A stretch of 64,000 bases of DNA from positions 2,046,001 to 2,110,000 of the forward strand of contig CAWGPF010000001.1 in the NCBI GenBank assembly GCA_963824395.1. Reading direction: 5' to 3'. Position numbers and translations under genes: made by a program. Of this stretch, positions 8,170 through 17,530 are shown piece after piece. Below the pieces are notes generated by a model. The model had not been told where the DNA came from and did no database searches. It worked only from the letters and a program-made list of their open reading frames with translations. Each line of letters starts with the position of its first letter. Positions within the stretch are counted from its first letter, which is position 1. Origin of the DNA: 13-2-20CM-66-19 sp963824395 (lineage in GTDB: Bacteria > Pseudomonadota > Gammaproteobacteria > Steroidobacterales > Steroidobacteraceae).

Positions 8170-9714
8170 TCAGGCCTTCGCTTCCGCCAGGTCGTGCGCG
8201 CCCGGAGCTGCGTGAGATGCCAGGCAGCCGATGTGGTGCCGGCCCTTGAATAGGTACCAGAGGAGCCCCGCCCCCAGAATCACGCCCGTGTACGCAAACG
8301 CACCCCAGGTGTTGTACCAGGGCGTCCCATAGATGGCTTCGCGCGGCCACGCCAGGTTAAGTGCCATCCCCGCGCCCCACAGCACCGCGAGGGCGTTGAC
8401 CAACAGCCCCCATCTGCCCATGGTGAAGTAACCGCCCGCCGCAAGATCCGGGGGCGGCCAGTCTCCGCGCAGGCGCTTCATGAGCAGCGGGCCCGTCACC
8501 ATGAGGTACGCCAGGTAAATCATGATCACCGCGATGGAGGTGAGAACAGTGAAAATCTTGGGCTGACCGATGTTGATGGCCAGGATCAACGCCGAAATCA
8601 CGCCGATCACGACCGCAGGAATGATGGGAGTCTGGGTCTCGGGATTTACCCGGGCGAGGCGCTCACCGAATGGCAGCGCGTTGTCGCGGGCCATCGCAAA
8701 AGTCAGGCGGATGGCAGCGGTATGCACGGCCAGCGAGCACACCGTTACCGCGATCACGATGCATATCAGAAACAACTTGCCGAGCGGCCCCCACATCACC
8801 TGCTCGACGATGTACTGCAGGCCGCCGCTGCTGCTGGCGATCAGGGGGTCCTTGAGGTTAGGTGCTGCCATGATGGCGAACACCAGGATCGCGCCGCCGA
8901 TCACGAAAGAGGCGAGGATTGCCCGCAGAATTGCCATGGGGGCGGTGCGGCGCGGCTCGACCGTCTCTTCACCGAGCGAACTTGCCGTATCAAATCCGTA
9001 CATCACATATCCGGAGGCCAGCGACGCCACCAGGAACGCGCCCAGGAAACCGCCGCTGGTGCCCGCGCCATAGCCGTTGGTCGAGAAGAACACCGCGGGT
9101 CCGCGCGTCGCATGGAATGCCAGGATGATCGCGATGAGGCAGGCGGCGATCAGCTCTATGAAGACGCCGGCGCTGTTGATCAGCGTCATCAGGCGCACCC
9201 CGAGCGCGTTGACGACCGTCGTGAAGGCGATGAGAACCGTGCCGAGGATCACCGCGTTGGTGGCCGAATCGTAAGGCCCGTTACCGTCGCCGATGATCTG
9301 AAAGCCGCTCCACAGGCGCGGCAGATTGAGCTGCAGTGCCAGTACCACCGCGGACAGCGTGACGATCGAGGCGGTAAGCATGAGCCAGCCCGCTGACCAG
9401 CCGACGATGCGGCTGCCGAGCTGCTTGGACCAGTTGTAGACCGACCCAGCCACGGGATACTTTGCGGCCAGCTCCATGAAGCACAGCGCGACCGCGAGCT
9501 GGCCGACGAGCACCATCGGCCAGGACCAAAGATAAGCGGGTCCCGCAGTGCCGAAACCGAAGAAGAACAGCTGAAACGTGCCGGTCAGGATCGAGATGTA
9601 GCTCACGCCGGCGGCAAAGCTGCCGAACTTCCCGATACCCCGGTCGAGCGACTCCCGGTAGCCGAAGTGCTCCATGCCGCTGTCGGTGCGAGCGGCGTCG
9701 GCGTTCTTAACCAT
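8170..9714 (-). CDS. APC-superfamily amino acid/choline-type permease
   Basis: A 514-residue inner-membrane transporter with about 12 hydrophobic segments. The first helix carries the G-x-G turn region (ISILTGTFQLFFFGFGTAGP), and TSSLGEE-like residues (DTASSLGEETVEPRRTAP) follow the middle of the protein, a pattern of the amino acid/choline transporter family (TC 2.A.3.4) of the APC superfamily. It probably imports an amine or amino acid with protons. The ATG has AGGGG 7 bases upstream. The gene stands alone, with the MFS gene 117 bases upstream on the same strand. Confidence 0.88.
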   Translation of the reverse strand: MVKNADAARTDSGMEHFGYRESLDRGIGKFGSFAAGVSYISILTGTFQLFFFGFGTAGPAYLWSWPMVLVGQLAVALCFMELAAKYPVAGSVYNWSKQLGSRIVGWSAGWLMLTASIVTLSAVVLALQLNLPRLWSGFQIIGDGNGPYDSATNAVILGTVLIAFTTVVNALGVRLMTLINSAGVFIELIAACLIAIILAFHATRGPAVFFSTNGYGAGTSGGFLGAFLVASLASGYVMYGFDTASSLGEETVEPRRTAPMAILRAILASFVIGGAILVFAIMAAPNLKDPLIASSSGGLQYIVEQVMWGPLGKLFLICIVIAVTVCSLAVHTAAIRLTFAMARDNALPFGERLARVNPETQTPIIPAVVIGVISALILAINIGQPKIFTVLTSIAVIMIYLAYLMVTGPLLMKRLRGDWPPPDLAAGGYFTMGRWGLLVNALAVLWGAGMALNLAWPREAIYGTPWYNTWGAFAYTGVILGAGLLWYLFKGRHHIGCLASHAAPGAHDLAEAKA

Positions 9715-9831
9715 TCACGTACCCCTGCGAAGCAGATTGCGCGGCCTTCACGATCGCGCACCCTGTCGCGGTCCATGAAGATCACCAGATGTGTTAGTTA
9801 TTTGATTGTGCCAGAAGTCGACGCTCGCCAT

Positions 9832-11175
9832 TCAACGGGGAGTGTCGCCCGGGGGCGGCGTATCCGGACCTGCGGAGGCTCGCTCGGCGAGGGGCGGTTC
9901 GCGCGCCTCCAATTCGGCGCCCGGTGGACCCAGCCCGGCGGAGGTCGCAAGTTCGCGGGTGTTGATGAACGGGCTCTTCTGGCTGCGCGGCACGGCGCTT
10001 TGCCGCAACTTGCGCCATAGATCGAAGAGCGTGAGCGTCCCGGTGAGCGCTCCCAGAGCCCCAAAGTAGGCCCGGGCACCGAAGGCGCCCATGAGGCTGC
10101 CGGTGATCAGTGGGCCAAGAGCTGCCGCGGTGCCGTTGATCAGGAGCAGCGCGCTGCTCGCCGCGACCATCTGGGAGGCCTCAAGCTTGTCGTTGACGTG
10201 TGAGACCGAGAGCGAATAGAGGGTCAGCGCGGAACCCGAGAACAGGGCGGCGAGCGCGAGAAATGCGAACCACGGCAGCGGTCCGAATATCTCGATTACC
10301 GCCGCCACGACCGTGGCGATCAGGCACATGCTCGCAATCACCGTGCGACGGTCGAGGCGGTCAGAGAGCCGACCAACCGGGTACTGGGTGAGTACCGCGG
10401 CGAGGATGCTGACCGCCATGAACGCGGCCACGCCGCGCGTGCCGAATCCCGACAGCCGTGCATAGACGGGGCCCATGGAGAAGATGATGGAGGAGATCAT
10501 GCCGGAGAAAGCCACCGCCACCACCCCTAAGGGGGAGTTGCGGTAGAGATCGCGGAATCGGACCCGTTGTGGCGTAGCCGGTCCGCTGACCTCCTGCGCC
10601 GAGGCTACGATGGGGACCATCGCCGCCGAGATGAGGGCGGAGACCAGCATGAAGGGTTCGCTCGACTGCGGACTGGAAAGCACCAGCAGGAATTGCGCGC
10701 CGCCCAGCCCCACATACAGGACCAGCATATAGATCGCGAGCACCTGACCGCGGTTACTCTTTGAAGCGCGGTGATTCAGCCAGCTCTCGGCTACGACATA
10801 GATGCCGGCGAAGCACACACCCGAGATAAAGCGCATCAGCGCCCAGGGAATCGGGTGGACCCAGGACGCATGCACCAGGGGAGCCACGGAGGCGAGAGCG
10901 GCGAGGGTGGCGAAGACCCGCACCGGACCGACGCGCCGCATCAGCTGCGGGGCGAGGCGCGTGCCAACGAGGTAGCCCACGTAGTAGCACGACATGATGA
11001 TGCCGGTGAGGGCGGTCGGAAACGCCTCGCTGGTGGCACGCACGCCTAGCAGCGTGCTCTGCAGTCCCGCGCCCAGCATGAGGACGCCCATGCCGAGCAG
11101 CAGCGGCCAGATGGCATAAATCGGATTCACGAACAGCGGGGGTCTTGGTGGTTGCCGGCGGCGGACCGACATCAT
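9832..11175 (-). CDS. MFS transporter (YcaD-like)
   Basis: A 447-residue major facilitator with 12 predicted membrane helices. Between helices 2 and 3 the loop is GTRLAPQLMRRVGPVRV, a variant of the MFS motif A, and the central equivalent is GRLSDRLDRRTV. RFISGVCFAGIYVVAESWLN in helix 4 resembles YcaD/UMF-type permeases of unknown substrate. The last 60 residues are hydrophilic and Pro/Ala-rich. I start at the ATG at 11175, which has GAGG with an 8-base spacer, rather than the upstream codon at 11205. Confidence 0.87.
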   Translation of the reverse strand: MMSVRRRQPPRPPLFVNPIYAIWPLLLGMGVLMLGAGLQSTLLGVRATSEAFPTALTGIIMSCYYVGYLVGTRLAPQLMRRVGPVRVFATLAALASVAPLVHASWVHPIPWALMRFISGVCFAGIYVVAESWLNHRASKSNRGQVLAIYMLVLYVGLGGAQFLLVLSSPQSSEPFMLVSALISAAMVPIVASAQEVSGPATPQRVRFRDLYRNSPLGVVAVAFSGMISSIIFSMGPVYARLSGFGTRGVAAFMAVSILAAVLTQYPVGRLSDRLDRRTVIASMCLIATVVAAVIEIFGPLPWFAFLALAALFSGSALTLYSLSVSHVNDKLEASQMVAASSALLLINGTAAALGPLITGSLMGAFGARAYFGALGALTGTLTLFDLWRKLRQSAVPRSQKSPFINTRELATSAGLGPPGAELEAREPPLAERASAGPDTPPPGDTPR

Positions 11176-11267
11176 ATACGTTGCCTCACTGCCGAAAGTG
11201 CGCAACAGAACGGGGCAGCTGATTTTCGGGAAGCGAGCTGCGCAGTGGCCAGCCGGATCCCCTTCCG

Positions 11268-11753
11268 TCAGGTCACTCTTCGTCGTCGGGCGAGATCTGG
11301 CTCGCAGCCCTCGTGCGCGAGCCTCATGCGCTCAATCACGATGCCCTGGGCGCCTGCCTCAGGGCCAGCTCCCTCCCGGAACTCCGATACCAGGCAGTGC
11401 AACACCTTATAGCGCTGTGCCCGCCGACCCGCTGCGCTGCGTAGCTCGATGCAGACGTCACGCCGCCCTCGCTCGCGGTCTGACCCCGCCCGCGGTGGCG
11501 GTCCGCTCGCCCATCTCAGAAACGCACGGTGGTGCGTCACGCCGCGTTCGAGTGTGATTGATTCGAAAGGTGTGGACGCTGCGGAATTGTTCTTGGTGGC
11601 GCGCTTGCCCCGCGACCCGGGTTTCACGCGACGCTTCAACGGTCCAACCTTGCTGAATCCGGCAACCGGGTTACCCGAAGCCCCCCACAGGATTCGAAAC
11701 CTGAAGTTCTTGTAGGGATCCGCACGCCGTGCGCTTACCGGGAAGATCGTCAT
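11268..11753 (-). CDS. Orphan phage tail-tube protein (T4 gp19-like)
   Basis: The 161-residue protein matches the conserved plan of T4 gp19-type tail-tube proteins, which also form the inner tube of contractile injection systems. It has DPYKNFRFRILW at the N-terminus, AGFSKVGPLKRR, then SITLERGVTHHRAFLRW, and near the end IVIERMRLAHEGCEP, where family members have the ExLxLAHEG signature. The middle is more Arg/Gly-rich than usual and no sheath, baseplate, spike or ATPase gene is nearby. It is therefore a solitary tube protein, either a domesticated remnant or a protein with a new role. The N-terminal Met is followed by a short lead (MTIFPVSARR) and the gene is not in an operon. Confidence 0.78.
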   Translation of the reverse strand: MTIFPVSARRADPYKNFRFRILWGASGNPVAGFSKVGPLKRRVKPGSRGKRATKNNSAASTPFESITLERGVTHHRAFLRWASGPPPRAGSDRERGRRDVCIELRSAAGRRAQRYKVLHCLVSEFREGAGPEAGAQGIVIERMRLAHEGCEPDLARRRRVT

Positions 11754-11977
11754 CTGTCATCCCTCCTGGAGCGTGAGGTTCACGGGTGCGAGCCTGAGTG
11801 CGCCACCTCGCAAAGCGCCGCATATGGGCCTGCGGGCCCGGCGTGCCGCTGCAGCCGGGCATCCGCGGGTGCACTGGACAGCGGGGCGCCCTGCGGGCGT
11901 AAGATTACACTTCGTAACATCCGCAGTGCACGGCGCTGCGCGCCCGAGAATCGGCCCGTCAGCTCCAAGAGAACAAT

Positions 11978-13207
11978 ATGCACAGAATCAGTGACACCAC
12001 CCGATTTGTACCTGCGGCATTTCTCGCGCTCAGCGCACTGGCCGTGCCCGCGCACGCCGACGTAACCGTGCGCGAGCAAACCACCTTTGATCTGAGCCTC
12101 ATCAAGGCGCACGGCAATGTCACCGAGCTGATCAGCACCGACAAGCAGCGCCGCGACACCGAGTTGCACTGCGAGGGACTGATGTCGCTCGTATGCCGTA
12201 ACGCCGAGGACGGGCAGATCATCCGCCTGGACAAGGACGTGACGTGGATGCTGGACCCCAAGAAAAAGGAGTACCGCGAGAATCACTTCCCCACCGCCGC
12301 AGAGCGGCAGGCCGCCGAGGAAAGGCTGCGGGCGGGATTGGAGAAGCTCAAGCAGTGCCCGGCGGTGCAGCAGCCGGCCGCTACCGCCCCGGACACCTCG
12401 AAGTGTCAGATGTCGCCGCCCAAGATAGAGGCACACACGACCGACAAACACGCAAGTTTCGCCAATCACGACACGCGCCTCAGCCAGCTGTCGCTCACCC
12501 AGAGCTGCCACAACCCGGACAGCGGTGACACGTGTGATTTCCTGATCACCATGGACTCCTGGCTTACCCAGGATGAGATTGAGGGTGCGGCTGATCGCAA
12601 GGCCTTCAGGGAGGCGTACGCGAAGAAACTCGGGCTGACGGATGTGAACTCCCAAGTGGGGCAGGAGATGCGACAATTTCTCGCCCCGTACCGCGACAGT
12701 CTGAAGGATCTGTCCGCGAAGGCGGCCGACTTCAAGGGTTATCCGCTGAAGACCGCGGTCCGCATTGCCTTCGGCGGCGCGCAGTGCGCGGCGGCCAAGA
12801 ACTCAGCCAGTACGGCCGGCGGCAGCAACCCGCTCACGGATGCGAGTTCGGCGGCGGGCGAGGCGGCCACGGGTTCAGCCGCGGGCGCTGCCGGGTCCGC
12901 CGCGGGCCAGGCCGCGGGCAACGCGGCGGGCAATGGGGTGGCAGGCGGGATTCTCGGCTCGGCCGCCAGTGCGTTCGGCAGCAAACTCGCCAGCGGCCTG
13001 TTCGCCAAGAAATCCCCCGCGCCCGCGCCTGCCGCGCCTGCAGCGGATACGCCGCCAAACATGGTGCAGCTGGCGCAGATCTCGATGGAGACGACCTCGA
13101 TCAATGCCGCCCCGATACCGCCCGAGCAGTTCGAGATACCTGCAGGCTGGAAGCTCGTGACCCCGAAACCCCAGGCGGAATCCAAGGAGTTCAGTTGTCC
13201 GAAATAG
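11978..13207 (+). CDS. Secreted protein with glycine-zipper region
   Basis: A 409-residue exported protein of unknown function. It has a signal peptide ending ALAVPAHA near residue 27, a mature N-terminal domain of mixed charge (residues 28-250) with several cysteines, then an Ala/Gly-rich glycine-zipper stretch (about 285-330, repeats of AAGxAAG) that may insert in or span a membrane, a Pro/Ala linker, and a conserved-looking tail (FEIPAGWKLVTPK) that ends at a cysteine. The beginning (FDLSLIKAHGNVTELISTDKQRR) resembles DUF4412-like outer-membrane-associated proteins, but this is tentative. Confidence 0.75.
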   Translation: MHRISDTTRFVPAAFLALSALAVPAHADVTVREQTTFDLSLIKAHGNVTELISTDKQRRDTELHCEGLMSLVCRNAEDGQIIRLDKDVTWMLDPKKKEYRENHFPTAAERQAAEERLRAGLEKLKQCPAVQQPAATAPDTSKCQMSPPKIEAHTTDKHASFANHDTRLSQLSLTQSCHNPDSGDTCDFLITMDSWLTQDEIEGAADRKAFREAYAKKLGLTDVNSQVGQEMRQFLAPYRDSLKDLSAKAADFKGYPLKTAVRIAFGGAQCAAAKNSASTAGGSNPLTDASSAAGEAATGSAAGAAGSAAGQAAGNAAGNGVAGGILGSAASAFGSKLASGLFAKKSPAPAPAAPAADTPPNMVQLAQISMETTSINAAPIPPEQFEIPAGWKLVTPKPQAESKEFSCPK

Positions 13208-13251
13208 GCGCCGCCGCGGCGAGCCTCGCGCAGGCGCCTGCGCGCGCAGCT

Positions 13252-13267
13252 GAGCCGGATTCGGCTC
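13252..13267 (+). terminator. Hairpin after the glycine-zipper gene
   Basis: A GAGCCG stem with a GATT loop and a CGGCTC return lies 45 bases after the preceding stop codon. It may be extended by GCA and TGC across a two-base bulge. No T tract follows, so function as an intrinsic terminator is uncertain. Confidence 0.35.
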
Positions 13268-13443
13268 TGCCCGTGCGCGGATGCGCCGGACTCAGACGGC
13301 TTCCCCTCTCCTGCCACTGCTGAACACTGCCCGTTTCGTGAGCACGCCCGAGTGGCTCGTGCGGGACGTGCATCGGTGGCGGCCGTGAATGCAAAGACCC
13401 CGCCAGTTCGCGTAGCATCGGCGGACGCTGAACGAGGCCGGGA

Positions 13444-13914
13444 ATGATTGCCCTCACCATCAATGGCACTGCCCAGAGCGTCGATGCAGACGCCGACACA
13501 CCTTTGTTATGGGTGCTGCGCGACCATCTCGCCCTGACCGGTACCAAGTTCGGGTGCGGCCGGGCCCTCTGCGGCGCCTGTACCGTGCACGTCGACGGCG
13601 CCCCGGTGCGCTCCTGCCTCTTGCCGTTGAGCGCGGTTGGGGGCAAGAGCGTCACGACTATCGAGGGGCTCTCAAAGGACCGCAGCCACGCCGTGCAGCG
13701 GGCCTGGATTGAGCTCGACGTGCCACAGTGTGGCTACTGCCAGTCGGGGCAGATCATGTCCGCCGCCGCCCTGCTGCGGGACAATCCCTCCCCGAGCGAT
13801 GCCGACATCGACGCCGCACTTGCCGGGAACATCTGCCGCTGCGGGACCTATCCGCGCATCCGCAAAGCCATCCAGCGCGCGGCCGAATTCCTGCGCGAGG
13901 GCAAGACCCCGTGA
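13444..13914 (+). CDS. [2Fe-2S] subunit of a molybdenum hydroxylase (IorA/CoxS type)
   Basis: A 156-residue electron-transfer subunit. The plant-type ferredoxin cluster ligands are Cys38, Cys43, Cys46 and Cys58 (GCGRALCGACTVH then RSCLL). The second, C-terminal cluster has Cys96, Cys99, Cys131 and Cys133 (CGYCQSG and CRCGTYPRI). This matches the small subunit of isoquinoline 1-oxidoreductase-like and xanthine dehydrogenase-like enzymes. The ATG has GAGG with a 6-base spacer. Its TGA overlaps the GTG of the molybdopterin subunit gene by 4 bases, so the two subunits are translated together. Confidence 0.92.
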   Translation: MIALTINGTAQSVDADADTPLLWVLRDHLALTGTKFGCGRALCGACTVHVDGAPVRSCLLPLSAVGGKSVTTIEGLSKDRSHAVQRAWIELDVPQCGYCQSGQIMSAAALLRDNPSPSDADIDAALAGNICRCGTYPRIRKAIQRAAEFLREGKTP

Positions 13915-16088
13915 GCGACAGCCCCGGCGCAGTCTCGCGCTTAGCCGATCCCGGTCGTCGGGTGTTCCTGCAACGCAGCGTCTACCTGGGCAGTGGCCTG
14001 GTCGTGGCCATGGTGCTGCCGGCGCTGCGCAGCGGCCCGCGCGCGGCAACCAACCCGGGCAGCCAGATCAATGCATGGCTCAGGATCGGCGCGGATGACT
14101 CCATCACCATCCTCGTGGATCGTTCGGAGATGGGGCAGGGCGTATACACCGCGCTGCCGACGCTGATCGCCGAAGAGCTCGAGGTCGAGCTCGCGCACGT
14201 GCGGGTCATCGCGGCACCGGTCGGCGAGGCCTACGTCAATGTCCTGAATGGCGGCCAGGTCACCGGCACCAGCAACAGCGTGCCGGAGGGGTGGGAGAAG
14301 CTGCGCAAGGCCGGGGCCCAGGCGCGGCTCATGCTGAGCGCTGCCGCGGCGCAGCGCTGGCGCGTGGCGCCCGCGCAGTGTCGGGCGGTCAACGGCGCAA
14401 TACTCGGGCCGCAGGGCAGAAGGGCGCGCTACGGCGAGCTCGTCGATGCGGCGGCAAGGCTGCCGGTGCCCAAGGAGGTGCCGCTCAAGGCCCCGCAGGA
14501 TTTTCGGCTCATCGGCAAGCCGCTGGCCAGAGTCGACACGCCCGCCAAAGTTGATGGCAGCGCCGAGTTCGGCCTCGACGTGCAGCTGCCCGGCATGCTG
14601 TATGCCGCGATTGCCCTGTCTCCCACACTGGGGGGCAAGGCCACGGCAGTCGATTCGGCCGCGGCGCTGGCGCTGCCGGGCGTGCGCCGGGTGCTGCCGA
14701 CTGCGAGTGGCGTCGTGGTCGTGGCGGATCACTTCTGGCAGGCGAAGAAAGCGCGCGACGCTTTGCGGATCAGCTGGGATCCCGGAGCCAACAGCAACCT
14801 GAACAACGCTGCGATCCGGGCGCTGCTCGACAAGGCCGCCGCTAATCCCGGCGCCTCCGCGATGAAGAGCGACGATGTCGCCGCTGCCCTCAAGGGCGGC
14901 AACGCTGCCGACGCGCTTAAGAAGGCGGCCAGGAGCTTTACGGCGGTATACGAGCTGCCGCTGCTCGCGCACGCGACGATGGAGCCGATGAACTGCACGG
15001 CAGATGTCCGAGCTGATCAGTGCGACATCTACGTGGGCACCCAGGTTCAGCAGATGACGCAGGCCGCAGCCGCCGAGGCTGCAGGCCTAAAGCCCGAGCG
15101 CGTCAACGTCCACACTACCTTGCTCGGCGGCGGCTTTGGCCGCCGCCTGGAGGTGGATTTCGTGCCGGCGGCCGTCGAGGCATCCAAGGCAGTCGGCGCG
15201 CCGGTCAAGCTGATCTGGACGCGCGAGGACGACATGACCCACGACCCCTACCGCCCCCCGGCGCGCGAGGAAGTGGCCGCCGGCCTCGACGCCAGCGGCA
15301 GGCTTATCGCCTGGTCGCTGCACGTGATCAGTCCGTCGATCACGGCGCGCTTTGACCCGACGAACAAGGATCCGTTTGATTCCGTAATCGAGTACGTGCA
15401 GAACTTCCCCTACGCGGTGCCGAACTTCGACCTCAGGTACACGCGCCAGGAGATCGGCATCGACGTGGGCTACCTGCGCTCGGTCAGCCACGCGCCCAAC
15501 TGCTTTGCGGTGGAGAGTTCCATTGACGAGCTGGCGGCCGCGGCATCGAAGGATCCGCTTACCTTCCGCCTCGAGCTGCTCACCGGGAAGCCGCGCGACA
15601 CGCAGGTTCTCAAGGTGCTCGCTGAGCGTTCGGGATGGGGTCGGCCGATCGCAGGCCGCCATCAGGGCCTGGCTTTCATGGCAGCCTACGGCGGGCGCAT
15701 CGCGCAGGTGGCTGAGGTTTCCATCGAGGACGGTCGCCTCAGGATCCACAAGATCACATGCGTCATCGACTGCGGGCAGGCCGTCAACCCGAGAATCATC
15801 GAATCCCAGCTCGAGAGCGGCATCGTCTATGGACTCTCGGCGGCTCTGTGGGGCGAGATCACGCTCGAGCACGGCCGCGTCCAGCAGAGCAATTTCAACG
15901 ACTATCGTGTACTGCGGCTGCACGAAATGCCGGAACTCGATGTGCACATCATTCCGAGCGCCGAAGTTCCGGGCGGTCTCGGCGAGACCGCCGTGCCTCC
16001 GGTAGCGCCGGCAGTCTGCAACGCCATTTTTGCCGCCACAGGCAAGCGCCTCAGGTCCTTGCCGATCAGCGCGCACAAGCTCGCCTGA
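13911..16088 (+). CDS. Molybdopterin-binding subunit of aldehyde/isoquinoline oxidoreductase (IorB type)
   Basis: The 725-residue large subunit binds the molybdenum cofactor and hydroxylates an aldehyde or N-heterocycle. A twin-Arg-like N-terminus (GRRVFLQRSVYLGSG) suggests Tat export or a relic of it. Family motifs are DRSEMGQGVYTALPTLIAEE, GGQVTGTSNS, TTLLGGGFGRRLEVDF, an aldehyde-oxidase-like ITCVIDCGQAVNPR, and the final GGLGETAVPPVAPAVCNA, which holds the catalytic Glu of the family. I start at the GTG at 13911, which overlaps the small-subunit stop (GTGA). No FAD subunit is present, as is normal for this group, where a cytochrome accepts electrons. The substrate is not evident. Confidence 0.9.
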   Translation: MSDSPGAVSRLADPGRRVFLQRSVYLGSGLVVAMVLPALRSGPRAATNPGSQINAWLRIGADDSITILVDRSEMGQGVYTALPTLIAEELEVELAHVRVIAAPVGEAYVNVLNGGQVTGTSNSVPEGWEKLRKAGAQARLMLSAAAAQRWRVAPAQCRAVNGAILGPQGRRARYGELVDAAARLPVPKEVPLKAPQDFRLIGKPLARVDTPAKVDGSAEFGLDVQLPGMLYAAIALSPTLGGKATAVDSAAALALPGVRRVLPTASGVVVVADHFWQAKKARDALRISWDPGANSNLNNAAIRALLDKAAANPGASAMKSDDVAAALKGGNAADALKKAARSFTAVYELPLLAHATMEPMNCTADVRADQCDIYVGTQVQQMTQAAAAEAAGLKPERVNVHTTLLGGGFGRRLEVDFVPAAVEASKAVGAPVKLIWTREDDMTHDPYRPPAREEVAAGLDASGRLIAWSLHVISPSITARFDPTNKDPFDSVIEYVQNFPYAVPNFDLRYTRQEIGIDVGYLRSVSHAPNCFAVESSIDELAAAASKDPLTFRLELLTGKPRDTQVLKVLAERSGWGRPIAGRHQGLAFMAAYGGRIAQVAEVSIEDGRLRIHKITCVIDCGQAVNPRIIESQLESGIVYGLSAALWGEITLEHGRVQQSNFNDYRVLRLHEMPELDVHIIPSAEVPGGLGETAVPPVAPAVCNAIFAATGKRLRSLPISAHKLA

Positions 16089-16189
16089 GCACGTCCCGGG
16101 CATCGCACCGAGGGGCGCGCGCAGGCATCATGGAAGCCCGCCGGAATCATTTGCCGGCGACTTGCCCGCAACAGATCAAAGGTCTGCGC

Positions 16190-17521
16190 ATGCGCACCAT
16201 CCTGGCTCCGCTGCTGATCTCGCTGAGTTTCGCCTCCCCCTCAATGGCGCAGACGTCGCCAGCCATCCCTGCCGCGCCCGGGCCCGTCGATATCATCGTG
16301 CGGGCCCGTGCGCTCATCGACGGCACGCATGGCGAGGCTGTGCGCAATGCGGAGATCGTGATCCGCGGCAATCGCATCCTCGAGGTGCGCACCGCCGGCA
16401 CGCGCGCGCCGCCCTCCGGTGCGCAGGTGATCGACCTCGGGGGTGCCACCGTGCTGCCGGGGCTCATCGACTGCCATACTCATATCTTCCTGCAGGGCGA
16501 AGATCCCGCGGCGGGCGGCTACGACGTGCAGCTGCTGAAATATCCCGCCTCCTACCGGGCAGCGCGGGCGGTGGTGGCGGCACGCCGCGCACTGGAGCAG
16601 GGCTTTACCACGATCCGCGACCTTGAGACCGAGGGCGCAGGCTACGGCGATGTCGGCATCAAGCAGGCGATCAATGAGGGCTACATCCCCGGCCCGCGCA
16701 TGCTCGTGGTTACCCGCGCGATCTCGACCACGGGCGGCTACAACCTCGAGGGCTACGCCCCGGAAATCGACGTGCCCAAGGGCGCGCAGCTGATCGACGG
16801 TCCCATCGAGGCACGCAAGGCGGCACGCGAACAACTGGATCACGGTGCCGACTGGATCAAGGTGTACATGACGCACCGCTCCTGGCTCGACGATGCGGGC
16901 GCATTGGTCTCGCAGCCCACCCTCACGGTGGAAGAGCTCAGGGCCATCGTCGATGAGGCGCACGGCTGGCGCCGCAAGGTGGCCTGTCATGCCTACAGCG
17001 GCATCGGCCTGCAGCGCGCGCTCGACGGCGGCTGTGACTCGATCGAGCACGGCCTGGAGATCACCGACGCCCAGATCGCGCAGATGCTGAAGCAGGGCAC
17101 CTGGCTCGTGCCCACGCTGGCGGTCTACTATTACGATCCGGACCCGCCTGACACTGCGAGCGGCAAGCGCGACCGCAAGCGGGTCGAGGTGCACGTGGTG
17201 TCGTTCCGCAAGGCGCTGCACGCCGGTGTCAAGATCGCCTTCGGCACCGATGTCGGCGGCTTCCCGTGGACCGATCCGATCGCGCAGGAGTTCGTGCGCG
17301 AAGTGGAGCTCGGTATGACGCCCATGCAGGCGATACAGTCTGCGACCTCGCGGGCGGCGGAGCTGCTCGGCAAGCGCGGCGAGATCGGCGTGGTGGCGCC
17401 CGGGGCCTACGCCGACCTGGTCGCGGTGCCGGGCGACCCGCTGGCGGACATCGCGGCGCTGCAGAAGGTGTCCTTCGTGATGAAGGACGGCGTGGTTTTC
17501 AGAAGGCCGGCCGCCGAGTGA
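16190..17521 (+). CDS. Exported metal-dependent amidohydrolase
   Basis: A 443-residue binuclear metallohydrolase. Residues 1-20 are a signal peptide (MRTILAPLLISLSFASPSMA). The metal ligands are His96 and His98 (DCHTHIF), the bridging Lys224 (DWIKVYM), His267 (ACHAYSG), His287 (SIEHGLE) and Asp354 (FGTDVGG). The last 60 residues complete the beta-sandwich with GVVAPGAYADLVAVPGDPL. This is the prolidase/imidazolonepropionase-like group that cleaves peptides or related amides. The start at 16190 has AAAGG 7 bases upstream; an ATG at 16130 would remove the signal peptide from the N-terminus. It is followed 9 bases later by the sulfotransferase gene. Confidence 0.9.
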   Translation: MRTILAPLLISLSFASPSMAQTSPAIPAAPGPVDIIVRARALIDGTHGEAVRNAEIVIRGNRILEVRTAGTRAPPSGAQVIDLGGATVLPGLIDCHTHIFLQGEDPAAGGYDVQLLKYPASYRAARAVVAARRALEQGFTTIRDLETEGAGYGDVGIKQAINEGYIPGPRMLVVTRAISTTGGYNLEGYAPEIDVPKGAQLIDGPIEARKAAREQLDHGADWIKVYMTHRSWLDDAGALVSQPTLTVEELRAIVDEAHGWRRKVACHAYSGIGLQRALDGGCDSIEHGLEITDAQIAQMLKQGTWLVPTLAVYYYDPDPPDTASGKRDRKRVEVHVVSFRKALHAGVKIAFGTDVGGFPWTDPIAQEFVREVELGMTPMQAIQSATSRAAELLGKRGEIGVVAPGAYADLVAVPGDPLADIAALQKVSFVMKDGVVFRRPAAE

Positions 17522-17530
17522 GGACGACCC

